A stretch of 64,000 nucleotides of DNA, from assembly GCA_963732155.1 (NCBI GenBank), contig CAVSYB010000013.1:1240001-1304000 (forward strand), read 5' to 3'. Numbering within the stretch: the stretch's first letter is position 1; each line of letters starts with the position of its first letter. This stretch comes from Roseiarcus sp963732155 (lineage in GTDB: Bacteria > Pseudomonadota > Alphaproteobacteria > Rhizobiales > Beijerinckiaceae). A model generated the notes under the pieces. That model searched no databases. It saw nothing but the letters and a program-made list of their open reading frames with translations, and was not told where the DNA came from. The translations under genes were made by a program, and so were the position numbers. Of this stretch, positions 23,334 through 32,480 are shown piece by piece.

Positions 23334-26246
23334 ATGGCCGACGGCGACTTCTCGTATTCGGAGCGCGAGGGTCGATCCGGGATCGCATCGACGTCGGCGC
23401 GCGATGCAAGCCCTGACCTGATCCCATCGTTCGCCGGCTTGGCGGCGATGGCGATCGGCGCGGTCGTGCTGGTCGGCTGGAGCCTTGATCTGGAGCCGCT
23501 CAAGCGGCTCGCCCCGCCATTGGTGGCGATGAATCCCCTCACCGCCTGCGGCTTCGTGCTCAGCGGCTTCGCGTTGATTTGGCTTCCGCGCATTCGGCCG
23601 GCGTCGCTCATCGCATGGGCGAGAGGCGTCGCCGGGGGCGTTGTCGGCCTCATCGGCGTCGTCAAACTGATCGACCTCGCGACGGGCGGGGACTCCGGCG
23701 TCGACCGGATCGTCTTCGCGGCGAAGCTCTCGGGGCCGGGCACGTTGAACGTCAACGCCATGGCGCCCAATACGGCGCTCAATCTCGCCCTCGTGGGAGC
23801 GGCGATCCTTCTGCAATCGTCAAAACGACGGCCGCCGCTGATCGCCGGCCAGGTCTGCACGCTGCTGACCGCGCTTCTCGCCTCGATGGCGATCATCGGC
23901 TACGCCTACGGCGCGCTCGGTTTCTATCGCGTCGAGGCGTATTTCCCGATGGCGCTGAATACGGCGCTGACGTTTCTGGTCGTCTCGATCGGTCTGTTGT
24001 GGAGCCAGCCCCGCCTCGGCGTGATGGCCGTCATCACCAGCGCCCGCATCGGCGGATGGACGGCGCGGCTTCTGCTCCCCTTCGTCGTCGGAATGCCGGT
24101 CGCGATGGGTCTGATCTGGCTTGTCGGCGAGCGGCGGCAGACCTTCGATCCGATCACCGGCGTCGCCCTGTTCGTGACCGCCAACATCTGCGTCCTCGTC
24201 GCGATCGTCATCGGCATCGCAAGCCGGCTGGACCGCACCGCGGCGAGCCTGGCGGCGCGCACCGCGGCGCTCGAACGCGCCACCCGCGCCGCCGACGCCG
24301 CCAATCGCGCCAAGTCGAATTTCCTCGCGAACATGAGCCACGAAATCCGGACGCCGATGAACGGCGTCATCGGCATGCTGGAAATCCTCGGCCACACCAA
24401 ACTCGACGAAGAGCAACGCCGAATCATCGGCACGATTCGCGGCTCGTCGCGTTCGCTTCTCGAAATCATCAACGACATCCTCGATTTTTCCAAGATCGAG
24501 GCGGGCCGGCTCAGGATCGAGGCGGTGCCGACCGACGTCACCGAAATCATCGAGAACACCACGCGGCTGTTTCTCGGCGCAGCGGCGGCGAAGGGCGTTT
24601 TCGTGCGCTGTTTTGCGGCGCCGTCGATCAGCGGACGATTCTTCGCCGACCCCGTGCGGTTGCAGCAGATCCTCACCAACCTCATCAGCAACGCGATCAA
24701 GTTCACCTCGGTCGGCGGCGTCACGATCCTCGCCGAGGCGCTGGAGGGGGACGCGGAGGCGCGGCAATTGCGCGTCAGCGTGACCGACACCGGAATCGGC
24801 GTATCTCCGGAAGCCCAAGCGACCCTGTTCCGACCCTTCGTGCAGGCCGACGATTCCACCGCGCGCAAATTCGGCGGCACCGGTCTCGGATTGTCGATTT
24901 GCAAGCGGCTCGTCGATCTGATGGGCGGCGAGATCGATTTGCAAAGCGCCGAGCCCGGGGGAGCGCGAGTGACCTTCAGCTTCCGCGCGCGCGCCGTCGA
25001 GGAGAACAAAGGCGAGCGTCGACGCGAACTCGAGGGGGTGAGCGCGGCGCTGGTCGGCTTCGACGAAGCCGAGCGAGGGTTCCTTGCCGGCTGTCTGACC
25101 CATTGGGGCGCGCAAGCCGCCTCGCTCGCCCTCGATTCCGCCCGGGCCGGCCTGCGGTCCGGCGCCTTCACGGTGATCCTGGCGCCGTCGGCCCTGGAGG
25201 AGCAGGTTCGCGCGGCGGCGGGCAAGCCCGTCGCCGATCTCTCCGGACCGCCTCGACGCTTTGTTTTCCTCACCTACGACGACGAACCCGCCGACCGGAC
25301 GTCGACGGCCAAGGACGCGATCGTCACGACCATGCGCGCGCGCGCCCGGATCATCACCGCCGTCGCCATCGCCGCCGGCCGCAAAAGCCCGGAAGTCGAG
25401 GTTTTTCAGCGCCTGCCCGAGCCGTCGTCGAGAGCGGCGCCGCCCGATCGCGAGCGGGCGCTCGCCGACCACCGCCTGATCCTGCTCGCCGAGGATCACC
25501 CGGTGAACCGCGAAGTCATCGTGCGCCAATTGCATCTGCTCGGTCACGCCGTCGACGCGGTCGAGGATGGGGCGGCGGCCCTGGCGGCGCTGAGCCGGAC
25601 CCGCTATGCGCTGCTGCTCACCGATTGCAACATGCCGGAAATGGACGGGTTCGAGCTGACCCGGCGCCTTCGCGCGTCGGCGGCCGACGGCGCGCGGATT
25701 CCGATTGTCGCGCTTTCGGCCAATGCGATGGAGGGCGAAGCCCGGCGGTGCCTCGACGCCGGAATGGACGACTATCTTTGCAAGCCGGTCGAGATGCCGG
25801 TGCTCGGAGGCTGCCTGGAGCGGTGGCTCGGCCCTCCCGCAATGAATTCGCCCGAACCCATCCGCGCCCCGGCCGCTTCGTCCGCGCCGCGGCGTGAGGA
25901 AGCCCCAATTCCGATCCTCGATGTTTCGATCCTCACGGAATGCTGCGGGGAAGACCCGGCGGCGATCGACGCGACTTTGCGCCAATTCATCCAGTCCATG
26001 GACGTCGACCTCGATGGCGTCGCGACGGCGATCGTCCGGCGCGACGCCGCCGCGGCGGAAATTCTCGCCCATCGGATCAAGGGCGCGGCGCGCGTCGTCG
26101 GAGGCCTGCGGCTGGCCGATTCCAGCGAGGCGATCGAAAACGCCGCCCGGGCGAAGGATTGGACCGCCATCGAAGGCGGAATGGCCCGATTGTCGGCCGC
26201 CGGCAAGGAAACTCGCGACCATTGTCGGGCGCGCATCGGCGGTTGA
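23334..26246 (+). CDS. Hybrid histidine kinase (TM sensor, HisKA, HATPase, REC, Hpt)
   Basis: A 970-residue membrane phosphorelay kinase. Residues 35-300 hold about eight hydrophobic segments forming a membrane sensor with no large periplasmic loop. HisKA has His336 (MSHEIRTPMNGV), and the ATPase domain has FGGTGLGLSICKRL. A degenerate receiver-like linker (about 565-690) precedes an intact receiver with Asp764 (LLTDCNMPEMDG) and a C-terminal Hpt with His913 (AHRIKGAARVVGG). It can thus pass phosphate His-Asp-His to a separate receiver, most simply the REC-EAL protein encoded just before it (9-base gap). Signal unknown; the multi-helix sensor suggests a membrane or lipid-soluble cue. Confidence 0.94.
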   Translation: MADGDFSYSEREGRSGIASTSARDASPDLIPSFAGLAAMAIGAVVLVGWSLDLEPLKRLAPPLVAMNPLTACGFVLSGFALIWLPRIRPASLIAWARGVAGGVVGLIGVVKLIDLATGGDSGVDRIVFAAKLSGPGTLNVNAMAPNTALNLALVGAAILLQSSKRRPPLIAGQVCTLLTALLASMAIIGYAYGALGFYRVEAYFPMALNTALTFLVVSIGLLWSQPRLGVMAVITSARIGGWTARLLLPFVVGMPVAMGLIWLVGERRQTFDPITGVALFVTANICVLVAIVIGIASRLDRTAASLAARTAALERATRAADAANRAKSNFLANMSHEIRTPMNGVIGMLEILGHTKLDEEQRRIIGTIRGSSRSLLEIINDILDFSKIEAGRLRIEAVPTDVTEIIENTTRLFLGAAAAKGVFVRCFAAPSISGRFFADPVRLQQILTNLISNAIKFTSVGGVTILAEALEGDAEARQLRVSVTDTGIGVSPEAQATLFRPFVQADDSTARKFGGTGLGLSICKRLVDLMGGEIDLQSAEPGGARVTFSFRARAVEENKGERRRELEGVSAALVGFDEAERGFLAGCLTHWGAQAASLALDSARAGLRSGAFTVILAPSALEEQVRAAAGKPVADLSGPPRRFVFLTYDDEPADRTSTAKDAIVTTMRARARIITAVAIAAGRKSPEVEVFQRLPEPSSRAAPPDRERALADHRLILLAEDHPVNREVIVRQLHLLGHAVDAVEDGAAALAALSRTRYALLLTDCNMPEMDGFELTRRLRASAADGARIPIVALSANAMEGEARRCLDAGMDDYLCKPVEMPVLGGCLERWLGPPAMNSPEPIRAPAASSAPRREEAPIPILDVSILTECCGEDPAAIDATLRQFIQSMDVDLDGVATAIVRRDAAAAEILAHRIKGAARVVGGLRLADSSEAIENAARAKDWTAIEGGMARLSAAGKETRDHCRARIGG

Positions 26247-26273
26247 CCTCGAGAGGGCCGGTCGGCGCGGCGA

Positions 26274-26552
26274 TCAGTCCTTCTTGGGACTATTGGCGTG
26301 GTCGACGCGCGCGCCGGCGGCGTTGGCCTTCGCAAAAAACCCGCCAAGCGCCTCGCGAAACCAGTCGGCGCCCTGCAACCCGTCGCCGAACCAGGCGCGC
26401 ATGAACCCTTCGGGCGAAAATTTCTCCGCTTCGGCCATCAGCCTCCTCTCGACCTCGGCCAGCACCGCCGCCTGCATCGGTTGCACATCGGGAAGCCCCA
26501 CAAACTGCCTCGCCTCGAGCGGCGTGCACTCAATGTCGATTGTCACTTTCAT
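26274..26552 (-). CDS. DUF6489-type small protein
   Basis: A 92-residue protein, MKVTIDIECTPLEARQFVGL followed by PDVQPMQAAVLAEVERRL, a helical middle and a C-terminal stretch containing DWFREALGGFFAKA. The start IDCTPEEAR-x-F-x-GLPDVxP is the pattern of DUF6489, a small alphaproteobacterial family of unknown function. It resembles phasin-like small helical proteins in composition, but no role is known. Convergent with the hybrid kinase (27-base gap). Confidence 0.7.
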   Translation of the reverse strand: MKVTIDIECTPLEARQFVGLPDVQPMQAAVLAEVERRLMAEAEKFSPEGFMRAWFGDGLQGADWFREALGGFFAKANAAGARVDHANSPKKD

Positions 26553-27159
26553 CTGTCAATTCGTCCTCGCCCGCGCGGCGTCGATGCGACGATCGCTCGC
26601 CTTCTTCTAACACTCGCCAAAGGGTTGTCACGCTTCATCGGGCTTGCCCGCGGCCCGCGGCGCCGACAAATTCTTTCTGAAAAAGCAGAACCGTGATATG
26701 AACGGCGCGGGCGATTCTTGATGGCCGCCAACCCGCCAAGCTGAAACCGGAATTGGAGGCGCCCACAGCGGAAAAACGCGAATCCAAATTTTTTCAACCG
26801 CAACCCTTTGATTTTTCACAATGTGGCCGGAAATAGTTTTGGAAAAATTTGCAATGGAGAATTTTTATCATTGAAAACAAAGGGAATTTTTTCGCGTCCT
26901 TGCGCCGATCCGTGCAAGAAGCGCGTGCTGCGGGGGTTTTGCAAATGCTGACATGGCGCGCCATTCCAGTCCGCCGCCGCGGCAATCAGCGTCTCCTCCG
27001 CCGGGCGGGCCGGCCGCCGCGATCGAGAGCCTCGCTGGCGGCGCCGTTCGGGCGCGCTTATGCTAGGCGCGCCTGTCGATAGGACTGTTTCGCCGACGCT
27101 TCGACCCGCTCACGCCACGCGCGTCAAGAAGGAAGAAAAAAATGGGAGGAGAGCGGCCG
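26553..27159. other. Intergenic region with an AT-rich island
   Basis: About 600 bases between the divergent DUF6489 and GMC dehydrogenase genes. Roughly 26775-26905 is strikingly AT-rich (runs of A and T) against the GC-rich surroundings. It contains a weak FNR-like element near 26808 (TTGAT-TTTT-CACAA). A 17-codon frame at 26821-26874 has no ribosome binding site. The region probably holds the promoters of both genes. Confidence 0.5.
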
Positions 27160-28755
27160 ATGGTCGACTATATCGTGGTTGGCGCGGGGCCGGCGGGTTG
27201 CGCCGTCGCGGCGCGGCTCGCCCAATCGCCGGAACCGGTCACCGTCGCGCTGCTCGAGACCGGCCCGGCGCGCGCTTCGATCCTGTCGGACACTCCGCTT
27301 GGAATCGCCGCGCTGGTTCCACTGCGATCGCGGCGCAACTACGCCTACCAGACCGCGCCGCAGCGCGAACTCAATGGACGGCGGGGCTATCAACCGCGCG
27401 GGCGCGGCCTCGGCGGCAGCAGTCTCATCAACGCGATGATCTATACGCGGGGTCAGCCCGAAGACTATGACGGCTGGGCGGCGCTCGGCTGCGCTGGCTG
27501 GGGCTGGGCGGACGTCCTGCCCTATTTCAAGCGCTCGGAGGACAATGCTCGCGGCGCCGACGCCTGGCACGGCGTCGGCGGCCCTCTGCATGTCAGCGAC
27601 CTGACCTACCGGAATCCCGCGGTCGAAGCTTTTATCGAAGCCGCCGAGCAGGCCGGCTACAGGCGCAACGCGGACTTCAACGGCGAACGGCAGGAGGGCG
27701 TCGGCGCCTATCAGGTCTTCCAGAAGAACGGCCGCCGCTACAACGCCGCGCGGGCCTATCTTCCCCCCGATCGCCGGACGCCGAACCTTCAGGTGATGGC
27801 CGATTGCCAGGTGCGCCGCGTTCTGTTTGAGGGGCGCCGCGCGGTCGGCGTGGTCTATGGCCGGGGCGGGCGCGAGCAGACGCTGCGCGCGCGTCGGGAG
27901 GTCGTTCTCTCAGGCGGCGCGTTCGGCTCGCCGCAGCTCCTGATGACCTCTGGCGTCGGGCCCGCCGATCATTTGCGCCAGCACGGCGTCGCGATCGTCC
28001 ACGATGCTCCCGAAGTCGGCTCCAACCTGCAGGATCACTGCGACTACACCGCCAATTTGCGCGCCAACGCCAAGGGACTCTTCGGCATGACGGTCCCCGT
28101 TCTGCTGCGCGGATTCGGCGAGTTCCTGCAATATGTCGTCGGAGGACGCGGAATGCTCACCTCCAACGCGGCGGAAGGCGGCGGCTTTCTGAAGAGCCGT
28201 CCCGATCTGGATCGGCCCGATCTGCAACTGCACTTCTGCATCGGGCTGGTCGACGACCACAATCGCAAGATCCATTTCAGCACCGGCATGTCGCTTCATG
28301 TCTGCGTCCTGAGGCCGAAGAGCCGGGGGGAGGTCCGCCTCGCCAGCCCCGACGTCGGCGACGCGCCGTTGATCGATCCCGCCTTCCTTTCGCATCCCGA
28401 CGATTTCGAGACGTTGGTGCGCGGGGTGCAGATCGTCCAGAGGATTTTCGCAGCGCCCGCGCTGGCGGCGCTGAAAGGCGAGTATCTCTACGGCTCCGGT
28501 CATGATGATGCGCAGACCTTGCGCGCGCTCATCCGCGAACACGCCGACACGATCTATCATCCCGCCGGCACGTGCCGGATGGGCGCGGACGAGCGATCGG
28601 TGGTCGACCCGCAGCTCAGGGTCCGCGGCGTCGAGGCCCTTCGGGTGGCCGACGCGTCGATCATGCCGCTGTTGATCAGCGGCAACACCCAGGCGCCCTC
28701 GGCGATGATCGGCGAGAAGGCCGCCGACCTGATCCTCGGCAGGACGATTCCCTGA
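27160..28755 (+). CDS. GMC-family FAD alcohol/choline dehydrogenase
   Basis: A 531-residue flavoprotein oxidoreductase. The FAD dinucleotide motif is at the start (DYIVVGAGPAGCAVAARL), followed by GRGLGGSSLINAMIYTRG and the GMC signature region LSGGAFGSPQLLMTSGVGPA. The C-terminal part has HPAGTCRMG with catalytic His and NTQAPSAMIGEKAADLIL. GMC members of this BetA/AlkJ group oxidise choline or aliphatic and long-chain alcohols at the membrane. Because a lipase and fatty-alcohol-forming genes follow, a role in oxidising fatty alcohols is attractive but unproven. The start at 27160 is preferred over the ATG at 27142 since GGGAGGAGA sits just before it. Confidence 0.92.
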   Translation: MVDYIVVGAGPAGCAVAARLAQSPEPVTVALLETGPARASILSDTPLGIAALVPLRSRRNYAYQTAPQRELNGRRGYQPRGRGLGGSSLINAMIYTRGQPEDYDGWAALGCAGWGWADVLPYFKRSEDNARGADAWHGVGGPLHVSDLTYRNPAVEAFIEAAEQAGYRRNADFNGERQEGVGAYQVFQKNGRRYNAARAYLPPDRRTPNLQVMADCQVRRVLFEGRRAVGVVYGRGGREQTLRARREVVLSGGAFGSPQLLMTSGVGPADHLRQHGVAIVHDAPEVGSNLQDHCDYTANLRANAKGLFGMTVPVLLRGFGEFLQYVVGGRGMLTSNAAEGGGFLKSRPDLDRPDLQLHFCIGLVDDHNRKIHFSTGMSLHVCVLRPKSRGEVRLASPDVGDAPLIDPAFLSHPDDFETLVRGVQIVQRIFAAPALAALKGEYLYGSGHDDAQTLRALIREHADTIYHPAGTCRMGADERSVVDPQLRVRGVEALRVADASIMPLLISGNTQAPSAMIGEKAADLILGRTIP

Positions 28756-28805
28756 CGCGGCCGCCTTCGGAACGCCCGGGCGTCGATTTCATGAAAGGCG
28801 CGGAC

Positions 28806-29714
28806 ATGATGTCCCGGTGGCTTGCCCTGCCTCTTGCGGCCGAGGCGGTTCTTCTGTTTGCACTATCGGCGACCGCGGTTGGCCGCGGCGTGTTGAGTCC
28901 GGCCATCGGCGCGGCGTCGGCCTGCGCGGCGCTGATCGTCCTCAACGCCGGCGTCGTCGCCGCGGTCTATGCGATCGTCCGTCTCTACGCGGGAACATCC
29001 GCGCCCGCCGGCGGCGCCGCGCCCCCGCGCTCATGGCGCTGCGCCTTCGGCGAGGCGCTGGCCTTGTTCGCCGCCTTCGTCATCATCCAACCGTTCGAGC
29101 GCTGGTGGATGGGCGCGGACGCCGTGGGCCGGCTCGCCCCCGGTCGCATCCCGATCCTGCTGGTTCACGGCTATCTCTGCAACCGCGGCCTGTGGTGGTG
29201 GCTGCGGCGGCGCCTGCGCGCCCGGCGCCTCGCGGTCGCCACGATCAACCTTGAACCGCCTCTGGCGGGGCTCGATCAGCTCGCCGCGCAGCTTGGCGCG
29301 CGCATCGAGGCGTTGCTCGCCGAGACGGGCGCCGAAAAGGTGGTGCTGGTGACGCACAGCATGGGCGGGCTGGCGGCGCGCGCCTATTTGCAGCAGCGCG
29401 GCGCGGCGCGCGTGGCCCGGCTGGTGACGCTCGCCGCGCCCCATCATGGCACAAAGGTCGCCAGGCTCGGCTGCGGCCGCAACGCGTGCGAAATGCGGCT
29501 GGACAGCGAATGGCTTGGACGCCTGAACGCCGCGCCGCCGCCGCCAATTCCGGTCGCGACCGTCTGGAGCGTCGACGACGAAATCGTCACGCCGCCGGAC
29601 ACCAGCCGGCTCGCCGGCGCGCGCGAGACGGTGGTCGTCGGTCTTGGCCATCTGGCGATGGTTTTCTCGCCGGCGATTCTGGCGCGGCTCGTGGTCGAAA
29701 TCGGGCCGGATTGA
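28806..29714 (+). CDS. Membrane-anchored lipase/esterase (alpha/beta hydrolase)
   Basis: A 302-residue protein. Two or three hydrophobic segments at residues 1-95 anchor it; the hydrolase follows. The oxyanion loop is IPILLVHGYLCNRGLWWWL, the nucleophile elbow THSMGG, and the C-terminal His is in VGLGHLAMVF; an Asp lies in VWSVDDEIVTPPD, a normal triacylglycerol-lipase arrangement. It likely cleaves esters of neutral lipids at the membrane. The gene begins 50 bases after the GMC dehydrogenase, probably in one operon with it. Start uncertain among ATGs at 28791, 28806 and 28809. Confidence 0.87.
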   Translation: MMSRWLALPLAAEAVLLFALSATAVGRGVLSPAIGAASACAALIVLNAGVVAAVYAIVRLYAGTSAPAGGAAPPRSWRCAFGEALALFAAFVIIQPFERWWMGADAVGRLAPGRIPILLVHGYLCNRGLWWWLRRRLRARRLAVATINLEPPLAGLDQLAAQLGARIEALLAETGAEKVVLVTHSMGGLAARAYLQQRGAARVARLVTLAAPHHGTKVARLGCGRNACEMRLDSEWLGRLNAAPPPPIPVATVWSVDDEIVTPPDTSRLAGARETVVVGLGHLAMVFSPAILARLVVEIGPD

Positions 29715-29772
29715 TCGCCGACGCGCGACACCGCCTGATCGCTGGCTCGCGCCCGAAAGACAGCGATGGCGC

Positions 29773-31758
29773 CTACAAATGGATGCCTTGCAGGAACTGC
29801 GCGAACGCGACCTGATCGGCTGTGGCGCGCTCGGCGTCGGGCGCTTCGCCGCGCGAAGCCGCCGAATCCGGGAACATCCGGAAGCTGGTGTTCATGATGA
29901 TCTGGCCGATGTGCGGCGCGACCGCATGCACGATCTCGCCAAAGATCCCAAGACGCGTGGCGACGCGCGCCGGCCGGCGCACGATGGCGTCCACGATCAG
30001 TTCGGCGGCCTCTTCGGGGCTGAGCGCCGGCACCTGTTCATAGAATTTCGTCGGCGCGATCATCGCGGTCCGCACCAGCGGCATGTTGATCGTGGTGAAC
30101 TCGACGCCCCGGTCGAGAAACTCGGAAGCCGCGCAGCGGGTCCACGCCTCGAGCGCCGCCTTGGAGGCGAGGTAGGCCGAGAATCGCGGCGCGTTGGTGA
30201 GCGTGCCGATCGAGGACATGTTGATCACATGGCCGCGTCGTTTCCTGACCATCCCGGGCAGCAAGCCCATCGTCAGCCATAGCGCGCCGAAATAGTTCAC
30301 CTGCATGGTGCGTTCGAAATCGTGCAGGCGGTCGAAAGAGCTTTCGATCGCGCGCCGAATCGACCGGCCCGCGTTGTTAATGAGAATGTCGACGCCGCCG
30401 TGCTGCTCGTCGACCCATTTGACGAGCGCGGCGCATTGGGCGGGGTCGGTGATGTCTGCCGCGCGGGCGACGAGCGATAGCCCGCGGCGCTCGGCTTCCT
30501 GCCGGGCGGCCTCCAGCCTTTCGGAATCGCGCGCCGCGATGATGACGACGCCGCCCGCCGCGGCGAGCCTGAACGCGGCGGCCAGGCCGATGCCCGACGA
30601 GCCGCCGGTAATCAGCACCACCCGGCCGGCGACGCGGCCGCGCAACGAGCGGTCGACGAAGAGATCAGGATCAAGGCGGCGCTCCCAATAGTCCCAGAGT
30701 CGCCAAGCGTAGTCTTCGAGCGGCGGCACGGAAATCCCGGTTGGCGCGAGCAGACGTTCCGTTTCGCGGCTATCGAACCGCGTGGGATAGTTGACGAAGG
30801 AGAGGATCTCATCCGGCAGCGCCAGATCCTTCATGATCGCCTTGCGGATGCGCCGCGCCGGGGTGAGCGACATCACGCCATGCAGAACGCCGCGCGGAAT
30901 GAGATTGAGCAGCGCCGCGTTGAGGCGAACCGTCATGTCCGGCGCATGGGCCGCGCGCGCAAATATGTTGAGAATGTCGCCGACGCGCCGCGGGTGCGGA
31001 TCGGTCAGATGGAAGCAGCGGCCGTCCTGCCCGTCGACATGCGCCAGATAGTCGAGGGCCCGAACGACGAAGTCGACCGGAACGAGGTTGATCCGTCCGC
31101 CCTCCAGCCCGACGCCCGGCATCCAGGGCGGCAACAACCGGCGCATTTTCTGGATCAGCTTGAAGAAGTAATAAGGCCCGTCGATCTTGTCCATTTCGCC
31201 GCTGCGGGAATCGCCGACGACGATGCCGGGCCGGTAAATGCGCCATGGCGTCCGGCACTCGTTGCGCACCACCCTTTCCGACTCGTGCTTGCTCGCGAAA
31301 TACGGATGGTCGAGTTTCTCCGCTTCCTCGAACATGTCTTCGCGGAACACGCCTTCATAAAGTCCGGCGGCGGCGATCGAGCTGACATGGTGGAAACGTT
31401 TGACTCCGATCCGTTCGGCGAAGCGCACGGCATTGCGCGTGCCTTCGACATTCGTCGTCATTTCCAGTTGCGGGTCGGCGTCAAGCGAATAGATCGCGCC
31501 GAGATGGAACATGTGGTCGATCGCGCCGCCAAGCGCGCTCAGATCGCCCTCCGCCACGCCCAGTCCCGGCTTGGTGAGGTCGCCGGCGACTGGCGTTGCG
31601 CGGGACCCGTCGACGCCCCAGAATTTGCGTAGAGTCTCGACGCGGTCGGCCGCAGGATCGCGCATCAGAAAGTAGACCTTGGCGTCGGGGCGCGCCAAAA
31701 GCTCGCGCACCAGCCGCTTGCCGATGAATCCGCTGGCGCCGGTGACGAAATAGTTCAT
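29773..31758 (-). CDS. Two-domain fatty acyl-CoA reductase (fatty-alcohol forming, Marinobacter type)
   Basis: A 661-residue fusion of two Rossmann reductases, the length and plan of the Marinobacter enzyme that reduces acyl-CoA (or acyl-ACP) through the aldehyde to the fatty alcohol. Domain 1 (about 1-340) is an extended SDR with TGASGFIG at 6-13 and Y153-xxx-K157 (YFASK). Domain 2 (about 375-640) is a classical SDR with TGGSSGIG at 384-391, NNAG, Ser515/516 and Y529-xxx-K533. All catalytic residues are present, so both steps should work with NADPH. It is divergent from phasin 1 and shares a 187-base control region with an FNR-type box. Together with two WS/DGAT genes nearby it supplies the alcohol for wax esters. 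Confidence 0.9.
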   Translation of the reverse strand: MNYFVTGASGFIGKRLVRELLARPDAKVYFLMRDPAADRVETLRKFWGVDGSRATPVAGDLTKPGLGVAEGDLSALGGAIDHMFHLGAIYSLDADPQLEMTTNVEGTRNAVRFAERIGVKRFHHVSSIAAAGLYEGVFREDMFEEAEKLDHPYFASKHESERVVRNECRTPWRIYRPGIVVGDSRSGEMDKIDGPYYFFKLIQKMRRLLPPWMPGVGLEGGRINLVPVDFVVRALDYLAHVDGQDGRCFHLTDPHPRRVGDILNIFARAAHAPDMTVRLNAALLNLIPRGVLHGVMSLTPARRIRKAIMKDLALPDEILSFVNYPTRFDSRETERLLAPTGISVPPLEDYAWRLWDYWERRLDPDLFVDRSLRGRVAGRVVLITGGSSGIGLAAAFRLAAAGGVVIIAARDSERLEAARQEAERRGLSLVARAADITDPAQCAALVKWVDEQHGGVDILINNAGRSIRRAIESSFDRLHDFERTMQVNYFGALWLTMGLLPGMVRKRRGHVINMSSIGTLTNAPRFSAYLASKAALEAWTRCAASEFLDRGVEFTTINMPLVRTAMIAPTKFYEQVPALSPEEAAELIVDAIVRRPARVATRLGIFGEIVHAVAPHIGQIIMNTSFRMFPDSAASRGEAPDAERATADQVAFAQFLQGIHL

Positions 31759-31862
31759 GCTGACCCGATCGGAATGTAAGAGACGCCCCGGCTTGCCTCT
31801 CGCGGTGAAGACACAAGCCTCTCGACATCGCGAATATAATGTAGTTTCTGGCGTCGCCGGCT

Positions 31863-31876
31863 TTGATCTGGATCAT
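31863..31876. promoter_or_regulatory. FNR/FixK-type box between acyl-CoA reductase and phasin 1
   Basis: TTGAT-CTGG-ATCAT, nine of ten matches to TTGAT-N4-ATCAA. Its centre is 76 bases before the phasin 1 ATG and 111 bases before the reductase ATG. On the reductase strand a TATATT element (31833-31838) is about one class-II spacing away, so the site could activate both genes. Confidence 0.6.
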
Positions 31877-31945
31877 AGCGGCGCAGCGCAAGACGACCGA
31901 TCTTCCGGATCGTAATGCGACCCATCGGGGGGAGGAGATACTGAC

Positions 31946-32383
31946 ATGCCTGGGAAGTTGAAGGAATTGGCGGAAGGCGGCGGGGACGGCCAGCTGGCGG
32001 CGAAGATCAAGGAATTGGCCGGCCAGATCTGGTTGGCGGGGCTGGGAGCTTTTTCCAAGGCCCAAAAGGAAGGGACGAAAATCTTCGACTCGCTGGTCGA
32101 AGAAGGCGAGGCGCTCCAGAAACAGGCCAAGAAGACTGTCGAGGACGCATTCGGAGACGTCAAGACCAAGGCCTCCAAGACGTGGGACCAGGTATCCTGG
32201 GCGCAACTGGAGAATGTGTTCGAAGAGCGGGTGTCCCGCGCGCTTCACGCGCTGAACGTCCCGACCAAGAAAGATCTCGATACGCTCTCTCATCGCGTCG
32301 CCGAACTGACAGCGGTCACCAAGAAGCTCTCGGGGGCGATGGGCGAGGAGCCCGCGCGCGGCCGCTCCGGCAAACACAGCTGA
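31946..32383 (+). CDS. Phasin, PhaF/PhaI type (granule-associated protein 1)
   Basis: A 145-residue amphipathic helical protein of the PHA-granule-associated family: QIWLAGLGAFSKAQKEGTKI, FDSLVEEGEALQKQAKKTVE and the C-terminal DTLSHRVAELTAVTKKL that forms a leucine-zipper-like coiled coil for oligomerisation. Such proteins coat hydrophobic storage granules. No PHA synthase is in the window; neighbours are wax ester/TAG genes, so it may coat neutral-lipid droplets instead of or besides PHA. GGGGGGAGGAG gives a strong ribosome binding site. It is a close paralogue of the phasin at 43207-43662, with almost identical first 18 residues. Confidence 0.9.
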   Translation: MPGKLKELAEGGGDGQLAAKIKELAGQIWLAGLGAFSKAQKEGTKIFDSLVEEGEALQKQAKKTVEDAFGDVKTKASKTWDQVSWAQLENVFEERVSRALHALNVPTKKDLDTLSHRVAELTAVTKKLSGAMGEEPARGRSGKHS

Positions 32384-32419
32384 TCCAAAGGGACGGTCGC
32401 CTCGCAACAGCAGGCGGCC

Positions 32420-32437
32420 CTCGCTCGATGGAGCGAG
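32420..32437 (+). terminator. Hairpin between phasin 1 and patatin gene
   Basis: Perfect 7-bp stem CTCGCTC / GAGCGAG with GATG loop, 37 bases after the phasin stop, no T run. It may act as a partial stop or a 3' stabiliser that lets the abundant phasin be made in excess over the downstream enzymes. Confidence 0.3.
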
Positions 32438-32480
32438 TGGCGATGTTGGCTTTGGCGCTCGATTCCTGGAGGGGCCGCGG

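Noticed and set aside
23820..26222. An 800-codon open frame on the strand opposite the hybrid histidine kinase, and similar long antisense frames at 46097-47998 and 59803-61701
   Set aside because: They mirror well-supported genes, are rich in Arg/Asp/Gly/His, lack family motifs, and are explained by high GC at third codon positions, which removes stop codons on the opposite strand.
26821..26874. A 17-codon peptide frame in the AT-rich island (possible small peptide precursor)
   Set aside because: No ribosome binding site, no modifying-enzyme gene nearby, and AT-rich DNA makes such short frames likely by chance.
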